Assembly: GCF_963576675.1 (NCBI RefSeq)
Contig: NC_088911.1
Coordinates: 31,480,501 to 31,544,500, forward strand
Reading direction: 5' to 3'
Origin: Euphorbia lathyris
Taxonomy: Eukaryota > Streptophyta > Magnoliopsida > Malpighiales > Euphorbiaceae
DNA: 64,000 bases
This document shows positions 31,149 to 43,751 of the stretch, in pieces. Below the pieces are notes generated by a model, which was given only the letters and a program-made list of their open reading frames with translations, was not told where the DNA came from and made no database searches. The number at the start of each line of letters is the position of its first letter. The first letter of the stretch is position 1. A program made the translations under genes and the position numbers.

Positions 31149-31419
31149 CTTTCTGCACGTTCAATATCACTACCTTGATCCTGGATTTAAAGGTTTTTTT
31201 TTATCCTTTGAGTAGATACTTTATATTAAACTGGGCAGTAGGCAGTTAATCGCAGTGCCATTTCAAATATGTTTGTTCCTGCTTGCTTGAATTTGATTTT
31301 CTTTTTCAACATGGGAATTGCAACATGATTTTGAAAGTGGATTTGCATACCGAGAACTTTTGAAAAATTAGGTTGCTTGTCTTGTAGGATTCTAACTTGG
31401 TTGGTTTCATTAAACTATC

Positions 31420-32490
31420 TTGTTTTCTAATATTGACACTGGTTGGAAAAATGACACTTGGTGGTTTGTTGGACCTGGGGTACACTGTTGTAGTCAGTTA
31501 TAAACGCTCATCTACTTCTGTTAGTAATGGGAATCTTTCAATGTCATTGGAAACGATTGATACTCTTAGTGATACATTTATGGTGTTGAGGGGCATGAAC
31601 ATGAAGGTATGGATTATGTCTATTTTGAAGGATATCAGCAAGACGGTGGATTATGACTAAAATGTGATTTGATGTGTTCTTTTTTATTTTTCTTCCGGAG
31701 TCAGTGGTGGTGAAAATAATAGATATTTATTAGAATTGTACATTCACGAATTAGAAGTTCCTTATAAATAGCACTGTGCATTTACAATAGGTGCACCATG
31801 CATTGGTGAAAAAATAATTCAAACAATGCGCTGAATAGAAATTGAAAGTGCGAGGAATATGAATATCTATTTTGGACTGGTTGCAGGAGTTTCTTCATGT
31901 AGATATGAACAGGTTTCTCCAAATTTTATCAGCCAAGTGAATGAACACTTGGATTTTTGGACATTTGAAAAAAGTTTTCTTCTAAAATTGTATGCCTCGA
32001 GTATGATTACAGTATTATACTATGTCTTCATGTAACACTTGTGCCATGACAAAAGTTCAGAAAGCCTTAAAATTTTGCATTTCGTTTTACTTCGATGGAA
32101 AACAGATTCTTTTTTAGTGCTATAATGAGCGTTTAGTTTTTGTAGGATCGTGTTTTGTATCTTTTAGAACATTGACATGATTTATTTCAATAAAAGTATG
32201 CATCTTATTATGATATTGATGTCAATTCAATTTGATTTCCTAAGTTGGATTAACTAACTTCTGTGCAATCTGATTTTAGATAGCACGATTGTTAGCATGA
32301 TTCTTTTGGTTTTAAACAATTAGAAATTTAATTGGTTATGCGCTTTGTGCCAGAAGGATTGTTGATCAAACTTGCAATTTATCTTATACTCTACTATTCC
32401 ATAGACCGTTGGAGCAGAAGCACATAGAATGGGCATTAGTGGACCATGGCTTACCCAATCATATTTGGAAATGATTCTTGCGAGAAAAGG
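31420..32490 (+). pseudogene. Uridine kinase/CYTH-domain (TTM-like) protein gene fragment
   Basis: The block at about 31437-31606 reads VGKMTLGGLLDLGYTVVVSY, then KRSSTSVSNGNLSMSLETID, then TLSDTFMVLRG. A second block at about 32404-32490 reads TVGAEAHRMGISGPWLTQSY then LEMILARKGWELAPD. Together they match a contiguous piece of the large plant P-loop uridine-kinase-like protein with CYTH (triphosphate tunnel) domains, as I remember the family. Both blocks are in order and on the plus strand, about 800 bp apart. The rest of the gene is absent. Confidence 0.55.
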
Positions 32491-33124
32491 TTGGGAACTG
32501 GCACCAGATGTTGTTTACTGTAGAATCATAGTCATTTTAAATATGATGCAACTTTTCTTAACTGTTTGAGTCAATCATAGTCATGTTTCTATCATTATCC
32601 AACAAGAGATGAGTCAAATTGGCCAAGGTGCTCAGTGTAAATGTCAAGGTCTTAAATATGATGCAACTTTTCTTAACTGTTTGAGGCTTTGTCGGAATTG
32701 ATAGTGAACGCCACATTTTTGGAGAAGGGCAATGTATTGAATCCCATTTGTACATTTGATGATGGAAACACAATATTTTAAGTTGATAGCAATGACTTGT
32801 TTTACTTCATTAGTGATGCACACAACCTTGTAAAGTTGGAGATAAAAAATGGTAGTACGAGAGATGGTGCAACCTTGACTGGAAGAAACCGGCAGCAGTA
32901 ATGATGGAAACGACTATGATGCTTTCAACTGGGGACCTCCTCTTAATTCTACACTTCATCTCATGCCTCTTAATGCCATTTTGTATTTATAGATGTAATT
33001 AGAATTTCAATTGTTTGTGTTTCATCTTATTATTTGGAAATCCAGTTTGTTATATTGTAAAATTGATATGCATCATAATTTTATGTTTTTGTTTTCTTGA
33101 TCGAACTATTCTTTTGGTCATGCA

Positions 33125-33515
33125 GGACTTTCATCACTATTGGCCCAGCTATTACAATTCACGCAGTAGTAAAGGCTGCTGGTCTTGAACTTTAAAACAA
33201 CGATCTTTTTGAGATAAATGAGGTAAGAATGATAGATATTTAGTGATTTTATGTCTTTCATTGTGAAACTTAATTACTTTGAGTTGTTGAACCAAAAGTC
33301 CTTGAATTCTATATTTTTTCATGTACAATTATCGTGCAGGCATTTGGTTCCCAATTTGTTCATTGACGTAATAAGTTGGAGCTGGATCAAAAAGAATTAA
33401 TGCGGTGCAATAGTTGTTGGACATCCTCTGGATGCAATAGCTATTTATGCTGATTAATAATGGGGTGCAATAGTTGTTGGACATACTCTGGATACAATAG
33501 CTATTTATGCTGCGA
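33125..33515 (+). pseudogene. Peroxisomal 3-ketoacyl-CoA thiolase gene fragment
   Basis: One exon-like block after CATGCAG (33126-33221) reads FITIGPAITIHAVVKAAGLE then, past an in-frame stop, NNDLFEINE, and ends at GAG|GTAAGA. The next, after CGTGCAG (from 33341), reads AFGSQFVH, a stop, RNKLELDQKE, and then a frame-shifted GAIVVGHPLDAIAIYA. The junction at NE|AF and the GHPL motif are those of KAT-type thiolases, which perform the last step of beta-oxidation. The catalytic GHPLG has become GHPLD. A 58-bp stretch containing this motif is tandemly duplicated (33400-33515). It is clearly dead. Confidence 0.7.
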
Positions 33516-34260
33516 AATTTAAAATTTGACGATTTAAACTTTTATTAATAGGCAATGGAACTATGTGTTCTTAATTACGTCTTATTATTTACGAATTACA
33601 AGTCACATATGCTGCTTGGCATGATTCTTTAGTTTTCACTATTATCAGTCATGGTTGCATGTGCTATAATTTTCAACATGAATTTGGGCACATTTATTTG
33701 CTTAATTTGGACTGAGATGTTGTAGCAGCTCCCTTCAATCCAAAAATCCATATAAAAGTTTTTACATTATACATACCTTTATTATATCTAGACCTGTCTA
33801 CAGATCCGGATACCCGCCCGGTCCGTCCAGACCCGTGTCTCTTGGACCAGATAGAAGAATGAAAATTGATCTTCGGCCCAGCCCAGTCCAGGCCCGTTAA
33901 AGCCGTCTATTTTTTGAACGGACTTGAAATTAATAAAAAAAATAATATAAAGAGACGAGTTATTTATTTTATTAGCGGTAAAATTAGCTTTATTGGTATA
34001 TCATATTTTACAGTCTTTGGCAAATAACAATTTGCAAACCCTAATTTTTATACGCAATTTATTGCCAAATCTACAAACTTGTTTATACCTTTTAATGATG
34101 TATCCAAACTAATGCCTGAATCAAGAAGTTCATGAAGGTTGTATAAATTTTTTATTCTATTCATTGCAATTTTAACCTTTATTACAATGTATGTCGTTGA
34201 GGCTACCATTTGCAACAATTTATATATATCAACATTTGTTCACCTCTTCAGTCCGCTCCA
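33516..34260. other. Intergenic, with one GC-rich repeat-like end
   Basis: 33780-33910 contains GACCTGTCTACAGATCCGG and several GGCCCGT/CCCGTCC motifs typical of plant miniature elements, but I could not find the matching end. The rest is AT-rich with no gene. Confidence 0.4.
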
Positions 34261-34261
34261 G

Positions 34262-34400
34262 CTCACATTGCTGAGTTACGAGCAGTTGCTTTTGCTGTGG
34301 ACATAGCTTGGGAAAGGGGCTGACTCAACATCTGGATCGAGTCTGATTCCAAATACGTGATTCAATTGTTGCAGGAAAAGTCAGATGCTGTCCCATGGCG
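34262..34400 (+). pseudogene. LINE RNase H domain fragment
   Basis: Reads AHIAELRAVAFAVDIAWERG, a stop, then LNIWIESDSKYVIQLLQEKS. This is the AEL and ESDS part of the RNase H domain at the end of plant LINE ORF2, comparable to residues 1257-1290 of the intact LINE in this window. It is cut at 34401 by the next repeat. Confidence 0.7.
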
Positions 34401-35426
34401 CTGATGCGCCTCCGTAAAGAAGGCTCACTAAGGGATAAGTGTACCCCGTCGTTATCAAGTAATAAAATCTGGAAAGTCCAGGTATCGAATCCACAGGATT
34501 TATTCCTGCTCGAGCTACTTGGTCTCAGGTGTTATTTAGGCTTTGGGGGGTTTGAGTTTGTTTTGATTAAGTTAATCTACTCCCAGTTGAATTATTCTAC
34601 TCCTAGCTAAGTTATACTAATTCGAACTAAGTTATTCTACTCTTAATTAAGTTATTCTACTCCTAATTAAGTTAAACTACTCCTAGGTGATCTTTCACTA
34701 ATGCAATTCCCCGAAGGAACATGGTATGAACGATAATAATGAAGTTAGGTTATTAGGTCAATAGATTAAAAACCTAATCTAAGTCACTTATATTCAAGGC
34801 GATTAACCCTACTTACCCTCCTGAAGTCCCTAGTGCGTGATTCCCTTGTAAGGCCGAAACTAGGTCTAAGGCTCAGCAATTTGGGCTTAATCAACTAAGA
34901 GGTCGTCAATCTCCTAGGCTCTGACTAAGTCAGATTCAGCTCACAATATGTGCCTACTAGATTTTGGGGCTTTTGAATGAGTTAAACCAATTGAATAAAG
35001 CGTAAGACAAAGATTAAATAAATAAATCATAGAACAAAATAAGAGCTAAAATATTATTAAAGACGAAGAACATTGTCACGGGATACAATTAGCCTAGGAT
35101 TCATAGACTGTATCAAAGGGTACAAACATAGTAAGATAAAAGGTGATAAGAAAATCCCTTTCAGGGAGCTGTCTACCCTGCAGCCGGCTTCCTAGGTTTT
35201 AAGGACGGACCTTGAATAATCCTCGGTGGATGGAGCTTCGGAAGTTCTTCAATGGAGGTTGAAGGAGATGGAGGAGGTGGAGAGGATTTTTCAAGGGGGA
35301 AAGCTAAGAAAATTACAATAATGAAAGATGTTTGATTTACAATTGGAAATTCCTATTTATAGACGTGGTTCGGACCCTCTTTCTGACCTAATTCGTATCC
35401 TTTTGCAGGTGGGAAGTCGTGGGGTC

Positions 35427-35431
35427 AATCG
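35427..35431. repeat. AATCG target duplication, left
   Basis: Identical to 37858-37862. Together they bound the proposed solo LTR. Confidence 0.6.
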
Positions 35432-37857
35432 TATCATGTCTGTGTCTAAAATTATTCGATATAAATTGAGTATTAATTAATTACGATTTTAAATATACTA
35501 TTATATTCAATTTAAGTTTTTAATGTTTTTAGGTGTAAATTAAAAATTTTGGTTAAGTTTTATAAAAAGATATAAATCAAAAGATCTTACTTAATATTGT
35601 GCAATTAATATATTAATCTTTGAATCATCATCACATGTAGTTAATCTTCCATTAACTATAAATATATTAATTTATTAATTTACGATTATGATAAAAAAAA
35701 ATATAATAAACATAAAATAAATAAATAAATAATAATTAATAATAGAAAACATATTAGTGTGACACATCATTTACTACATGTCAAGACTTTAAGTTGTCGA
35801 AAATACATATGTCAATAATTTGCCTATCTAAATATTATTTGTCATTCATTCAAATTCATATATATATAATTATATATATACAATTTTAAAAGAAGAAAAA
35901 GAAGGATAGAAATTCATATAAGATACAAAAAGAGGGAGAGGTTTTGGGAGAAAACATTTACTTGGCTATCAACGGATCACACCGATTAACTTTCGGTGAT
36001 CGTGAAGTTAATCAGCGACGACGTTTGTGATCAGCTGTTAGCGGATCACATCGAATGAATTTTCGGTGACCGACGATAACAATTCGGTAACCGTATTTTA
36101 GACTGAAATTAATTTATAATGTTTTAAGTATGATTTTGAGTAAGCTTGGTTACGGTAGTTTCGATAAATTTTAAAGATTTAGATTACAATTAATAATTTA
36201 TCGTCTATGATAATCCATATAAATTTTAAATTAGTTATCCTTTAGATTTGTTAAGGCGAAATTCGATATTAATGGATTTATAGGAGCGTAACGAGTTTAA
36301 AGGTATAATCGGTCTAAATTAACTACGTCGGTCTAAAATAACTATACCGGTTTGAGTTGCACAATACTATTCCGGTGATAGCCGAAATTAATCCAATAAG
36401 AATATTTTGATTATTTTAAATTCTATCAATAAAATATTCTAAGCAACTTTAATAGCTAGAATTAAAATACGTTGAAATAGAAGGAACTAATACTGATATT
36501 TACCAAGAAGAGTCGAATATAAAATTTGTATCAAAATTTGAATATAAAATTAGTCCAAGTAATTTATCCTAATATAACGAGTCTAACTGAACATTCGGTC
36601 GGAATTAACGATGTTAGTTTAAATGGTCAAAATTCGAATATTTGTAGATTCAGAGAATTACAACCAAATCGAAGATAAAAATTAGTACGATAGACTTATG
36701 ACAACAGAATGAGTCTAACGGTATATTCGGTCGAAAATAATGATACTAAGTTAGCGTTACGCGTTACAATTTCGGTAACAAACATAAATAGTCTGATATA
36801 AATGGTCTGATAAAATGTTTAATTTAAATTATTTATATAATATTTGAGTTATTTTGAATACTTTTGATTAAATTGTTTGAAATATATCGTTTATATACTT
36901 TTGATTTTGATTGTAGAATAATTATTTATGATTGTGATATTTTGAAAATTAGAAAATGAATTTGACAATCTTATCCGAACTATTTTTGGATTGAGAAAGC
37001 TGATTTGGTTGCTGTTGATATTACTGTGATATGGATCGAAATCCAGATATGATTTTTGATGTTTTAATGTTTTGAACGATAGACAAAAATGGTTTTGTCC
37101 ATCTAGGATTGCCCGGGGTAGGAGTTGTAAGTTGTAAGACCATATCTAAGGGCGGTATGGCCAGAGTGCACGGCTGGTAGTCCTAACGTTAGGCAAGGCG
37201 AGATATGAATGAGATATCTCGATTATTGATATGATTGATGTTATGATAAGCTACACGGGTGGAATTCGAGGATGGACACGCAAATTTTGTATTACGTTTT
37301 CAATGCTTGATGATTTGAAATACAATGTTTTATGTTTGCTTGATTACGAGTTGGTTTACAAATTGGTTTGTTAAAGAAATTTATTTGACTATGAGTTGGT
37401 TTGATAAAAATGTTTATTTGATTACGAAATGGTTTGATAAAACGTTTATTTGTTCATGAGCTAGTTATTCGATTTGATTCGTTTTGATAAAACGTTTATT
37501 TGATTTGATTCGTTTTGATAAAATGAGTTATATATATAAAATTATGTAGTAATAAAGTGAAGCATACAGTTAAATCATTAATATGTCAATAAGTTAAATC
37601 GAGTTAATAAGTTAAGAGAACTACCTAAAATAGGTAGAACTACGTGGCTTTGATTCCCGATTTAAAGATTAAAAGCCGTTCGGGATACGTAGGAAGCTTG
37701 ATAGAATTATCAAGTCCAAGCCAAATAATTAAATAAACTTTAGGTTGTCCAAATAATATTTTTATCTATTAGAAAATAAGTTTGACTTTTAGACTGCTAG
37801 AAGTTCGTTATCCTATTTTCCGTTCATACTCGATGCCGTTTTGGGTTGGGTGTGACA
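35432..37857 (-). mobile_element. Probable Ty3/gypsy solo LTR (2.4 kb)
   Basis: On the minus strand it begins TGTCACACCCAACCC, a start typical of plant chromovirus (Tekay/Del-like) LTRs, and ends GACATGATA. It is flanked by AATCG at 35427-35431 and 37858-37862. Removing it rebuilds GGGTCAATCGTGTCTGGCCC in the outer repeat. There is no internal coding DNA, so I read it as a solo LTR left by unequal recombination. Against this, the 3' terminus is TA rather than CA, and no partner LTR is available. Confidence 0.65.
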
Positions 37858-37862
37858 AATCG
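37858..37862. repeat. AATCG target duplication, right
   Basis: Right partner of 35427-35431; outer repeat sequence resumes directly after it. Confidence 0.6.
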
Positions 37863-40784
37863 TGTCTGGCCCCTTAAAGGCCTGCTCGACGGGCTGGCAG
37901 TGCCAGCTCGCCGATCCGGCCCCAAAAAGGCCATTTCGACGAGCGGGATTGTCCAGAACGCCTTGTGCGACTGCTGGATGTCCTGAAATGCAACTTTCAC
38001 CCGAACTCGTTCCTGTTTTAGCCTGCACATGCACGAAAACTCCAGATAACATTAGTCCTGAGGCCAAATTGACCCACCAATCGCTTATTTTGAGTAAACA
38101 TTCCGTTTGGTGCGACTTTTGGCGGATCAATTAGCTATAAAAGATAATGGAAATTTAACGTACATGCCAATTTGGCCATAATTGCCTAAAATATCCAGAA
38201 AACGAGCCTAAACAACGAAAAGTAAATAGAACATCTCCAATTTCTAACTAACTCACACAAAAGCATATAAATGCGAGAATTGCTCGCTTATTCATGAAAT
38301 AACGCTAAAACCCGTCCTAAAACCGTACCCAAAGATAGGGGTTTTTGACCCCTATCAAACCTCCTCGCACTTAAAACTTTACTTGTAAACATTGATTGAG
38401 GAAGATGAAATTATGATCGAGATGGACACATCGAACAAGGATAGGAGTTAGGGTGTTCCTTCGTCAAATGGTATAAGGACTACTCTCATCATTCAAAGAA
38501 AAATGTTTACTCTATAAGTATTGAGAGTTTATCAAGATCAACAACTACAGATGAGATTTCAGTGGCATATATTTGTTCATGACATGTGCAAAAATTCAAG
38601 TAACATACCTAAAGAAGATAAATCAAGCTAGACGATGGAATGAGTCCGTCTTAAAAAGGACATACAAAAGGAAAAAATGATTGGAAAGAAAGTGAAAATA
38701 AGAAAAAATTTGGCCTGTTAGGTTGAAAGCCGCAAGGGCGGCCTAACTAGAAAATAAATGGCAATAAGATAAAAGCCCGCTGAGTGAGAAAATTACAAAG
38801 GACAACTCAGGCAAAAATTAGGGCATGCTAAGTCGAAAACCCGTAAAGGGCGATTTAGGCAAAATTTAGAGCACACTCCACTTTGGGGGCATCAAAGTAA
38901 GACGACATTTGATTCTGATGAAAAAATCGGTTATTCGACGACAATGTGGGGGCACTCGAAGTGATATAGCCAATGAAGATTCAAGATTTGGGACAATGAC
39001 ATCATGTAAGAATGTGTGAAACAATGAAATCTTCCTTGTTTCATGATCATTAAAAAAAATCAAATAACTTTATGGTCAAAATCCCTTTTTGATAAGACCT
39101 TTTGAGCCACATCTCACAACGAAAAATCCCACATCACCGAGGCATGACATTCATTTTTCAACAACACACAATTTTTGTGCTTATACTTTACTCCATTCCT
39201 TACCAAATCTTTGCCCTGAAAATGGTCTTGTGCATTCATTAAATAATTATGATTCTGAGAACATTTGAAATGAATATTTCCAATTCTAGTTTCATGTTTG
39301 CTTTGAACAGCGAGTTATCGAGATAGTGCTCAAATTTTTGTGGTTCATACATTCATACACGTCATAATTACCAATGGGCTATGAAAAAGGACAATTCTCC
39401 GGAAACTTAAGCATGCACAACTGATGGATATTTTGGGGGGCAATGTAGGTGATCATTTTAGCAAAATTGCACTCCTTTTGAGTCAAGAAGCCAATAGAGG
39501 AAAAATCGGGGGCAAGTTACCTTTCGATGAACGTGAAGAATGAGAATAGTTTGAAAAATTTCATATCATAAAGGACTGTAATCTTCAATAACACAGAGAT
39601 TGAGGGATTTCAAGATTAGAAGAGCTGATTATTCTTTATGGAAATGAGTTTTACTGATTCAACACGACTATCAGACAAGGTCATTGATCACATACGAAAT
39701 TTTGGAAAAAAAATCTTCTTAAACCTCTTCAAGAAAAAATTTTGCATATTGAAAGCATGTTTATCGAATTCGAAGAAACAATTGTCTACTACAAGTGGAG
39801 GCACGAGCACATGAATTTTGGCCAGATAAAGCTGAGATCCCGAGAAAACAATCTAGATATTTCTTGGGTTTTATTGATATGAATGAGTCAAATGAATAAT
39901 TACGTAAATATAAATTTAATATTAACCCTTTTTTTTATCTCATTATGAATATTTCGAAAAAAGAAAAAAAAACATCAAATTGCATAAAAGTATATTCTTC
40001 TCGAAGATTCCTCTAGTGACATTTTCATAAAACGTCGGCTCACAAAAGAAAGGAGAGAAAATTTCCAAGATATAATCTATCTGTCAAAAGAATCACCCCT
40101 ATCTCTTAAAGGGACTAGAGCTCACTCATCAACTCGAACTCAGAGGGGCGGGCTAACTATCACGAAGAGTACAAGAAGCTGGCATTAGTTCCTTCACTCG
40201 AGACAGTTGAGTTCGTTTATGAAATTAGGAAAGTCAGGGTCCGAAGGAGAGGGCGAGCGCTTCAATCAAGAATCCATGTATTGTATTTTCAATCTTTTTT
40301 TTAATGTTCCTTCTTCTCCTCTGCTCTTGCCCTGGCCTAGGAGTAGGAGCTCGGGTCGGGCATGCCCTTGATTCTTGCCGCTCATGCCTTTTGCTTGCTT
40401 AGTTTAGCTAATCCGCTAATCGTGAATCCCTTGCTGGCTTTGTTCCAGTTCTTCTTTATTTTTTGTTGTTAAGCGAGGTAAATCCATAGGTTAATTAATC
40501 GCTTTCTATATTTTTGTAAATAAGAAATATGCGCCCCTCCTCTCTTCTCTGTTGAGTTAATCTCGTAGAGGGGGGATATAGTTCAATAGTATGGGCATTT
40601 CTCCTTAGTTGAGGGAGGGCGTGTTAAAGCCATCGCATAGGGGAGCTCCCACAAGGATTGATAAGTTGCATCAATCCGGCCTTCTGCTAATCTTCATTAT
40701 TTATATTTAGAACAGAAACTTGTTTTTCTTTTGGATCCGATGAGGTCGGACCTCATAGGGCATTTCTATTCATGATATAAATTT

Positions 40785-41065
40785 TTGTTGCACTTTGAGT
40801 TATGTCTATTCAAGATATAGATTTTTGTTGCTTTTTGAGTCATTTCTACTCAAGATATAGATTTTTGTTGCTTTTTGAGTCCATTGAGATCAAGTCTCAC
40901 GATTCATTTCTACTCAAGATATAGATTTTTGTTGCTTTTTGAGTCCATTGAGACCAAGTCTCACGATTCATTTTTATTTAATATATAGATTTTTCTTGCT
41001 TTTTGAGTCCATTGAGACCAAGTCTCACGATTCATTTTATTCAAGATAACAATAATAATAAAAAA
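40785..41065. repeat. Tandem array, about 64-bp unit
   Basis: About four to five copies of a unit containing TCAAGATATAGATTTTTGTTG and, in the later copies, AGTCCATTGAGACCAAGTCTC then ACGATTCATTT. Degenerate copies with AAGTCTCA-GATTCA continue to about 41600, so the array shades off to the right. Confidence 0.85.
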
Positions 41066-41744
41066 CCCTCTTTTGGATTTGATGAGGTCAAATCTCACGA
41101 TTCATTTCTATCCAATGTATAAATTTGTGTTGCTCTTCGAGTCATCTCTATTCAAGATATAGATTTTAGATGCTTTTTTGAGTTCCTCGAGATCAAGTCT
41201 CGATATTCACTCCTATTAAAATATCCTCGTTTGAATTCATTAAGATCAAATATCAGGATTCACTTCTATTCAAGGTAAAATTTATCCTTTGTGAATTCCT
41301 CAGGACCAAGTCTCGGGATTCACTCTTATTCAAAGTAGAAAACTATTTTCAAACGTCATATTTGATAAGATCATGCATCTTTTGGGTTGGAGCCTATTCA
41401 ATATAGGAATTTGTTTCTCATTCTAAAAATCTATTGAAATCATGTGTATTGTGGGATCAAATTCTATTCAAGATAGTAATCATTGTTGTTTGTGTTAATC
41501 ATTTAAGATCTGATCTCACGATTAGTTTCTATTCAACATAATTGTTTGTTTCTCCAATCCTTCGAGATCAAGTCTCAAAAATTCACTTTTACTCATGATA
41601 GAGTTTACCCATTTGAATTCCATGATATCAGGTCTTTAGGATCATTCTCATTTGATGACCAATTCTTTCGAAGATTTTTTTTGTTGTGTTGAAATCTCAT
41701 ATTCATATCTCCTTTGAAATGAATGTTTCTTTTATAAAGACATC

Positions 41745-42015
41745 TATCAACGCTTGCGGGGAGCCGCTCTAAAAGCTCGTGGGGAGCCGTTAAATCTCAT
41801 CTTAACTTGCGGGGAGCCGCTATAAAAGCTCGTGGGGAGCCGTTAAATCTCATCTTAACTTGCGGGGAGCCGCTCTAAAAGCTCGCGGGGAGCCGCTCTA
41901 AAAGCTCGCGGAGAGCCGTTAAATCTCATCTTAACTTGCGGAGAGCCGCTCTAAAAGCTCGCGTGGAGCCGTTAAATCTCATCAACACTTGCGGGGAGCC
42001 GCTATAAAAGCTCGT
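41745..42015. repeat. Tandem array of CTTGCGGGGAGCCGCT units
   Basis: Alternating GCGGGGAGCCGCTCTAAAAG and GTGGGGAGCCGTTAAATCTC blocks. The combined unit is about 60 bp, in roughly four copies. Each core GGGGAGCCGC/GT is GC-rich in AT-rich DNA. Confidence 0.9.
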
Positions 42016-42029
42016 TTCTAAAAAAAGAA

Positions 42030-43625
42030 AAAACGGAGGATGCCCGTCACAGCTTTCAAAACGGAGGATGCCCGTCGCAGTCATTCAACAAAAAAAGAAA
42101 AACAACGGAGGATGCCCGTCACAGCATCCAAAACAACGGAGGATGCCCGTCACAGTCATTCAAAACGGAGGATGCCCATCACAGTCATTCAACAAAAAAA
42201 AAGAAAAAAAAACGGAGGATACCCGTCATAGTCATTCAAAACAACGGAGGATGCTCGTCACAGTCATTCAAAACAACGGAGGATGCCCGTCACTGTCATT
42301 CAACAAAAAAAAAACAAAAAACGGAGGATGCCCGTCATAGTCATTCAAAACAACGGAGGATGCCCGTCACAGTCATTCAAACCAACGGAGGATGCCCGTC
42401 ACAGTCATTCAACAAAAAAAAAGAAAAAAACGGAGGATGCCCATCACAGTCATTCACAACAACAGAGGATGCCCGTCATAGTCATTCAAAACAACGGAGG
42501 ATGCCCGTCATAGTCATTCAAAACAACGTAGGATGTCCGTCACTGTCATTCAATAAAAAAAACAAAAAACGGAGGATGCCCGTCATAGTCATTCAAAACA
42601 ACGGAGGATGTCCGTCACAGTCATTCAAACCAACGGAGGATGCCCGTCACAGTCATTCAAAACAATGGAGGATGCCCGTCACTGTCATTCAACAAAAAAA
42701 AAACAAAAAATGGAGGATGTCCGTCATAGTCATTCAAAACAACGGAGGATACCCGTCACAGTCATTCAACAAAAAAAAAAGAAAAAAACGGAGGATGCCC
42801 GTCACAGTCATTCACAACAACGGAGGATGCCCGTCATAGTCATTCAAAACAACGGAGGATGCCCGTCACAGTCATTCAACAAAAAAAAAGAAAAAAACGG
42901 AGGATGCCCGTCACAGTCATTCACAACAACAGAGGATGCCCGTCATAGTCATTCAAAACAACGGAGGATGCCCGTCACAGTCATTCAAAACAACGTAGGA
43001 TGCCCGTCACTGTCATTCAACAAAAAAAAAACAAAAAACGGAGGATGCCCGTCATAGTCATTCAAAACAACGGAGGATGTCCGTCACAGTCATTCAAACC
43101 AACGGAGGATGCCCGTCACAGTCATTCAAAACAATGGAGGATGCCCGTCACTGTCATTCAACAAAAAAAAACAAAAAATGGAGGATGTCCGTCATAGTCA
43201 TTCAAAACAACGGAGGATGCCCGTCACAGTCATTCACAACAACGGAGGATGCCCGTCACAGTCATTCAAAACAACGGAGGATGCCCGTCACAGTCATTCA
43301 AACCAACAGAGGATGCCCGTCACAGTCATTCAACAAAAAAAAAAGAAAAAACGGAGGATGCCCGTCACAATCATTCACAACAACGGAGGATGCCCATCAC
43401 AGTCATTCAACAAAAAATGGAGGATGCTCGTCATAGTCATTCAAAACAACGGAGGATGCCCGTCACAGTCATTCAAACCAACGAAGAGTGCCCGTCACAG
43501 TCATTCAAAACAACGGAGGATGCCCGTTAGAGTCATTCAACAAAAAAGAAAAAGAAAAACGGAGGATGTCCGTCATAGCCATTCAAAACAAAGGGGGATG
43601 CTCGTCACTGTCATCCAAACCATAC
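42030..43625. repeat. 1.6-kb minisatellite, 32-bp unit with higher-order period near 468 bp
   Basis: The unit is ACGGAGGATGCCCGTCACAG plus TCATTCAAAACA, with about 45 copies. Groups of two to four units are separated by A-rich spacers (AAAAAAAAAGAAAAAA or AAAAAAAACAAAAAA). Variant units (GTAGGATG, TGGAGGATGTCC, CACTGTCATT) recur in the same order about 467-468 bp apart: 42526/42993 and 42711/43179. Because 32 is not divisible by three, each frame cycles through repetitive peptides (MPVTVIQ, EDARHSHS). These explain the many overlapping ORFs here and are not genes. Confidence 0.95.
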
Positions 43626-43739
43626 TTTAGAATCATTCAATCAATACCCACGAAGTACCCTGAATTCTTTTTTAAATAAGAAGACAAAATGGATATCTAG
43701 GGCTACTTTGTATATTTTTATCTACATAAAACTATACAA

Positions 43740-43751
43740 AGGGGGGCAACT
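43740..43751 (+). promoter_or_regulatory. Putative polypurine tract of the gypsy element
   Basis: AAGGGGGGCAAC directly precedes the LTR-like start TATAGATACC. It is the expected place for second-strand priming in an LTR element. Confidence 0.45.

Larger units (their letters stand above)
34402..38359. mobile_element. Unclassified retroelement-like repeat, split by a nested LTR
   Basis: The outer parts, 34402-35426 and 37863-38359, make about 1.5 kb. The left end starts TGATGCGCC and has the widespread plant-repeat phrase GGTATCGAATCCACAGGAT near 34482. The right end closes with GATAGGGGTTTTTGACCCCT and ATCA. These features recall LTRs or short non-autonomous LTR elements. A flanking duplication was not found. 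No coding capacity was seen; ORFs near 37813-38134 on both strands lie in a GC-rich part and look accidental. Confidence 0.45.

Noticed and set aside
37813..38134. Overlapping ORFs of 68-105 residues on both strands
   Set aside because: They lie in the GC-rich part of a repeat and have no recognisable domain; accidental.
40571..40650. tRNA-like start GGGGATATAGTTCAATAG
   Set aside because: I could not fold an anticodon stem or a standard T-arm (GGTTCRA), so it is not called as a tRNA.
42030..43625. CRISPR-like array of 32-bp repeats
   Set aside because: Units abut head to tail without unique spacers and the genome is a plant's; it is a minisatellite.
42030..43680. Many overlapping ORFs with peptides such as MPVTVIQNNGGC and EDARHSHS
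   Set aside because: They arise from the 32-bp minisatellite read in three frames. None has a promoter or non-repetitive part.
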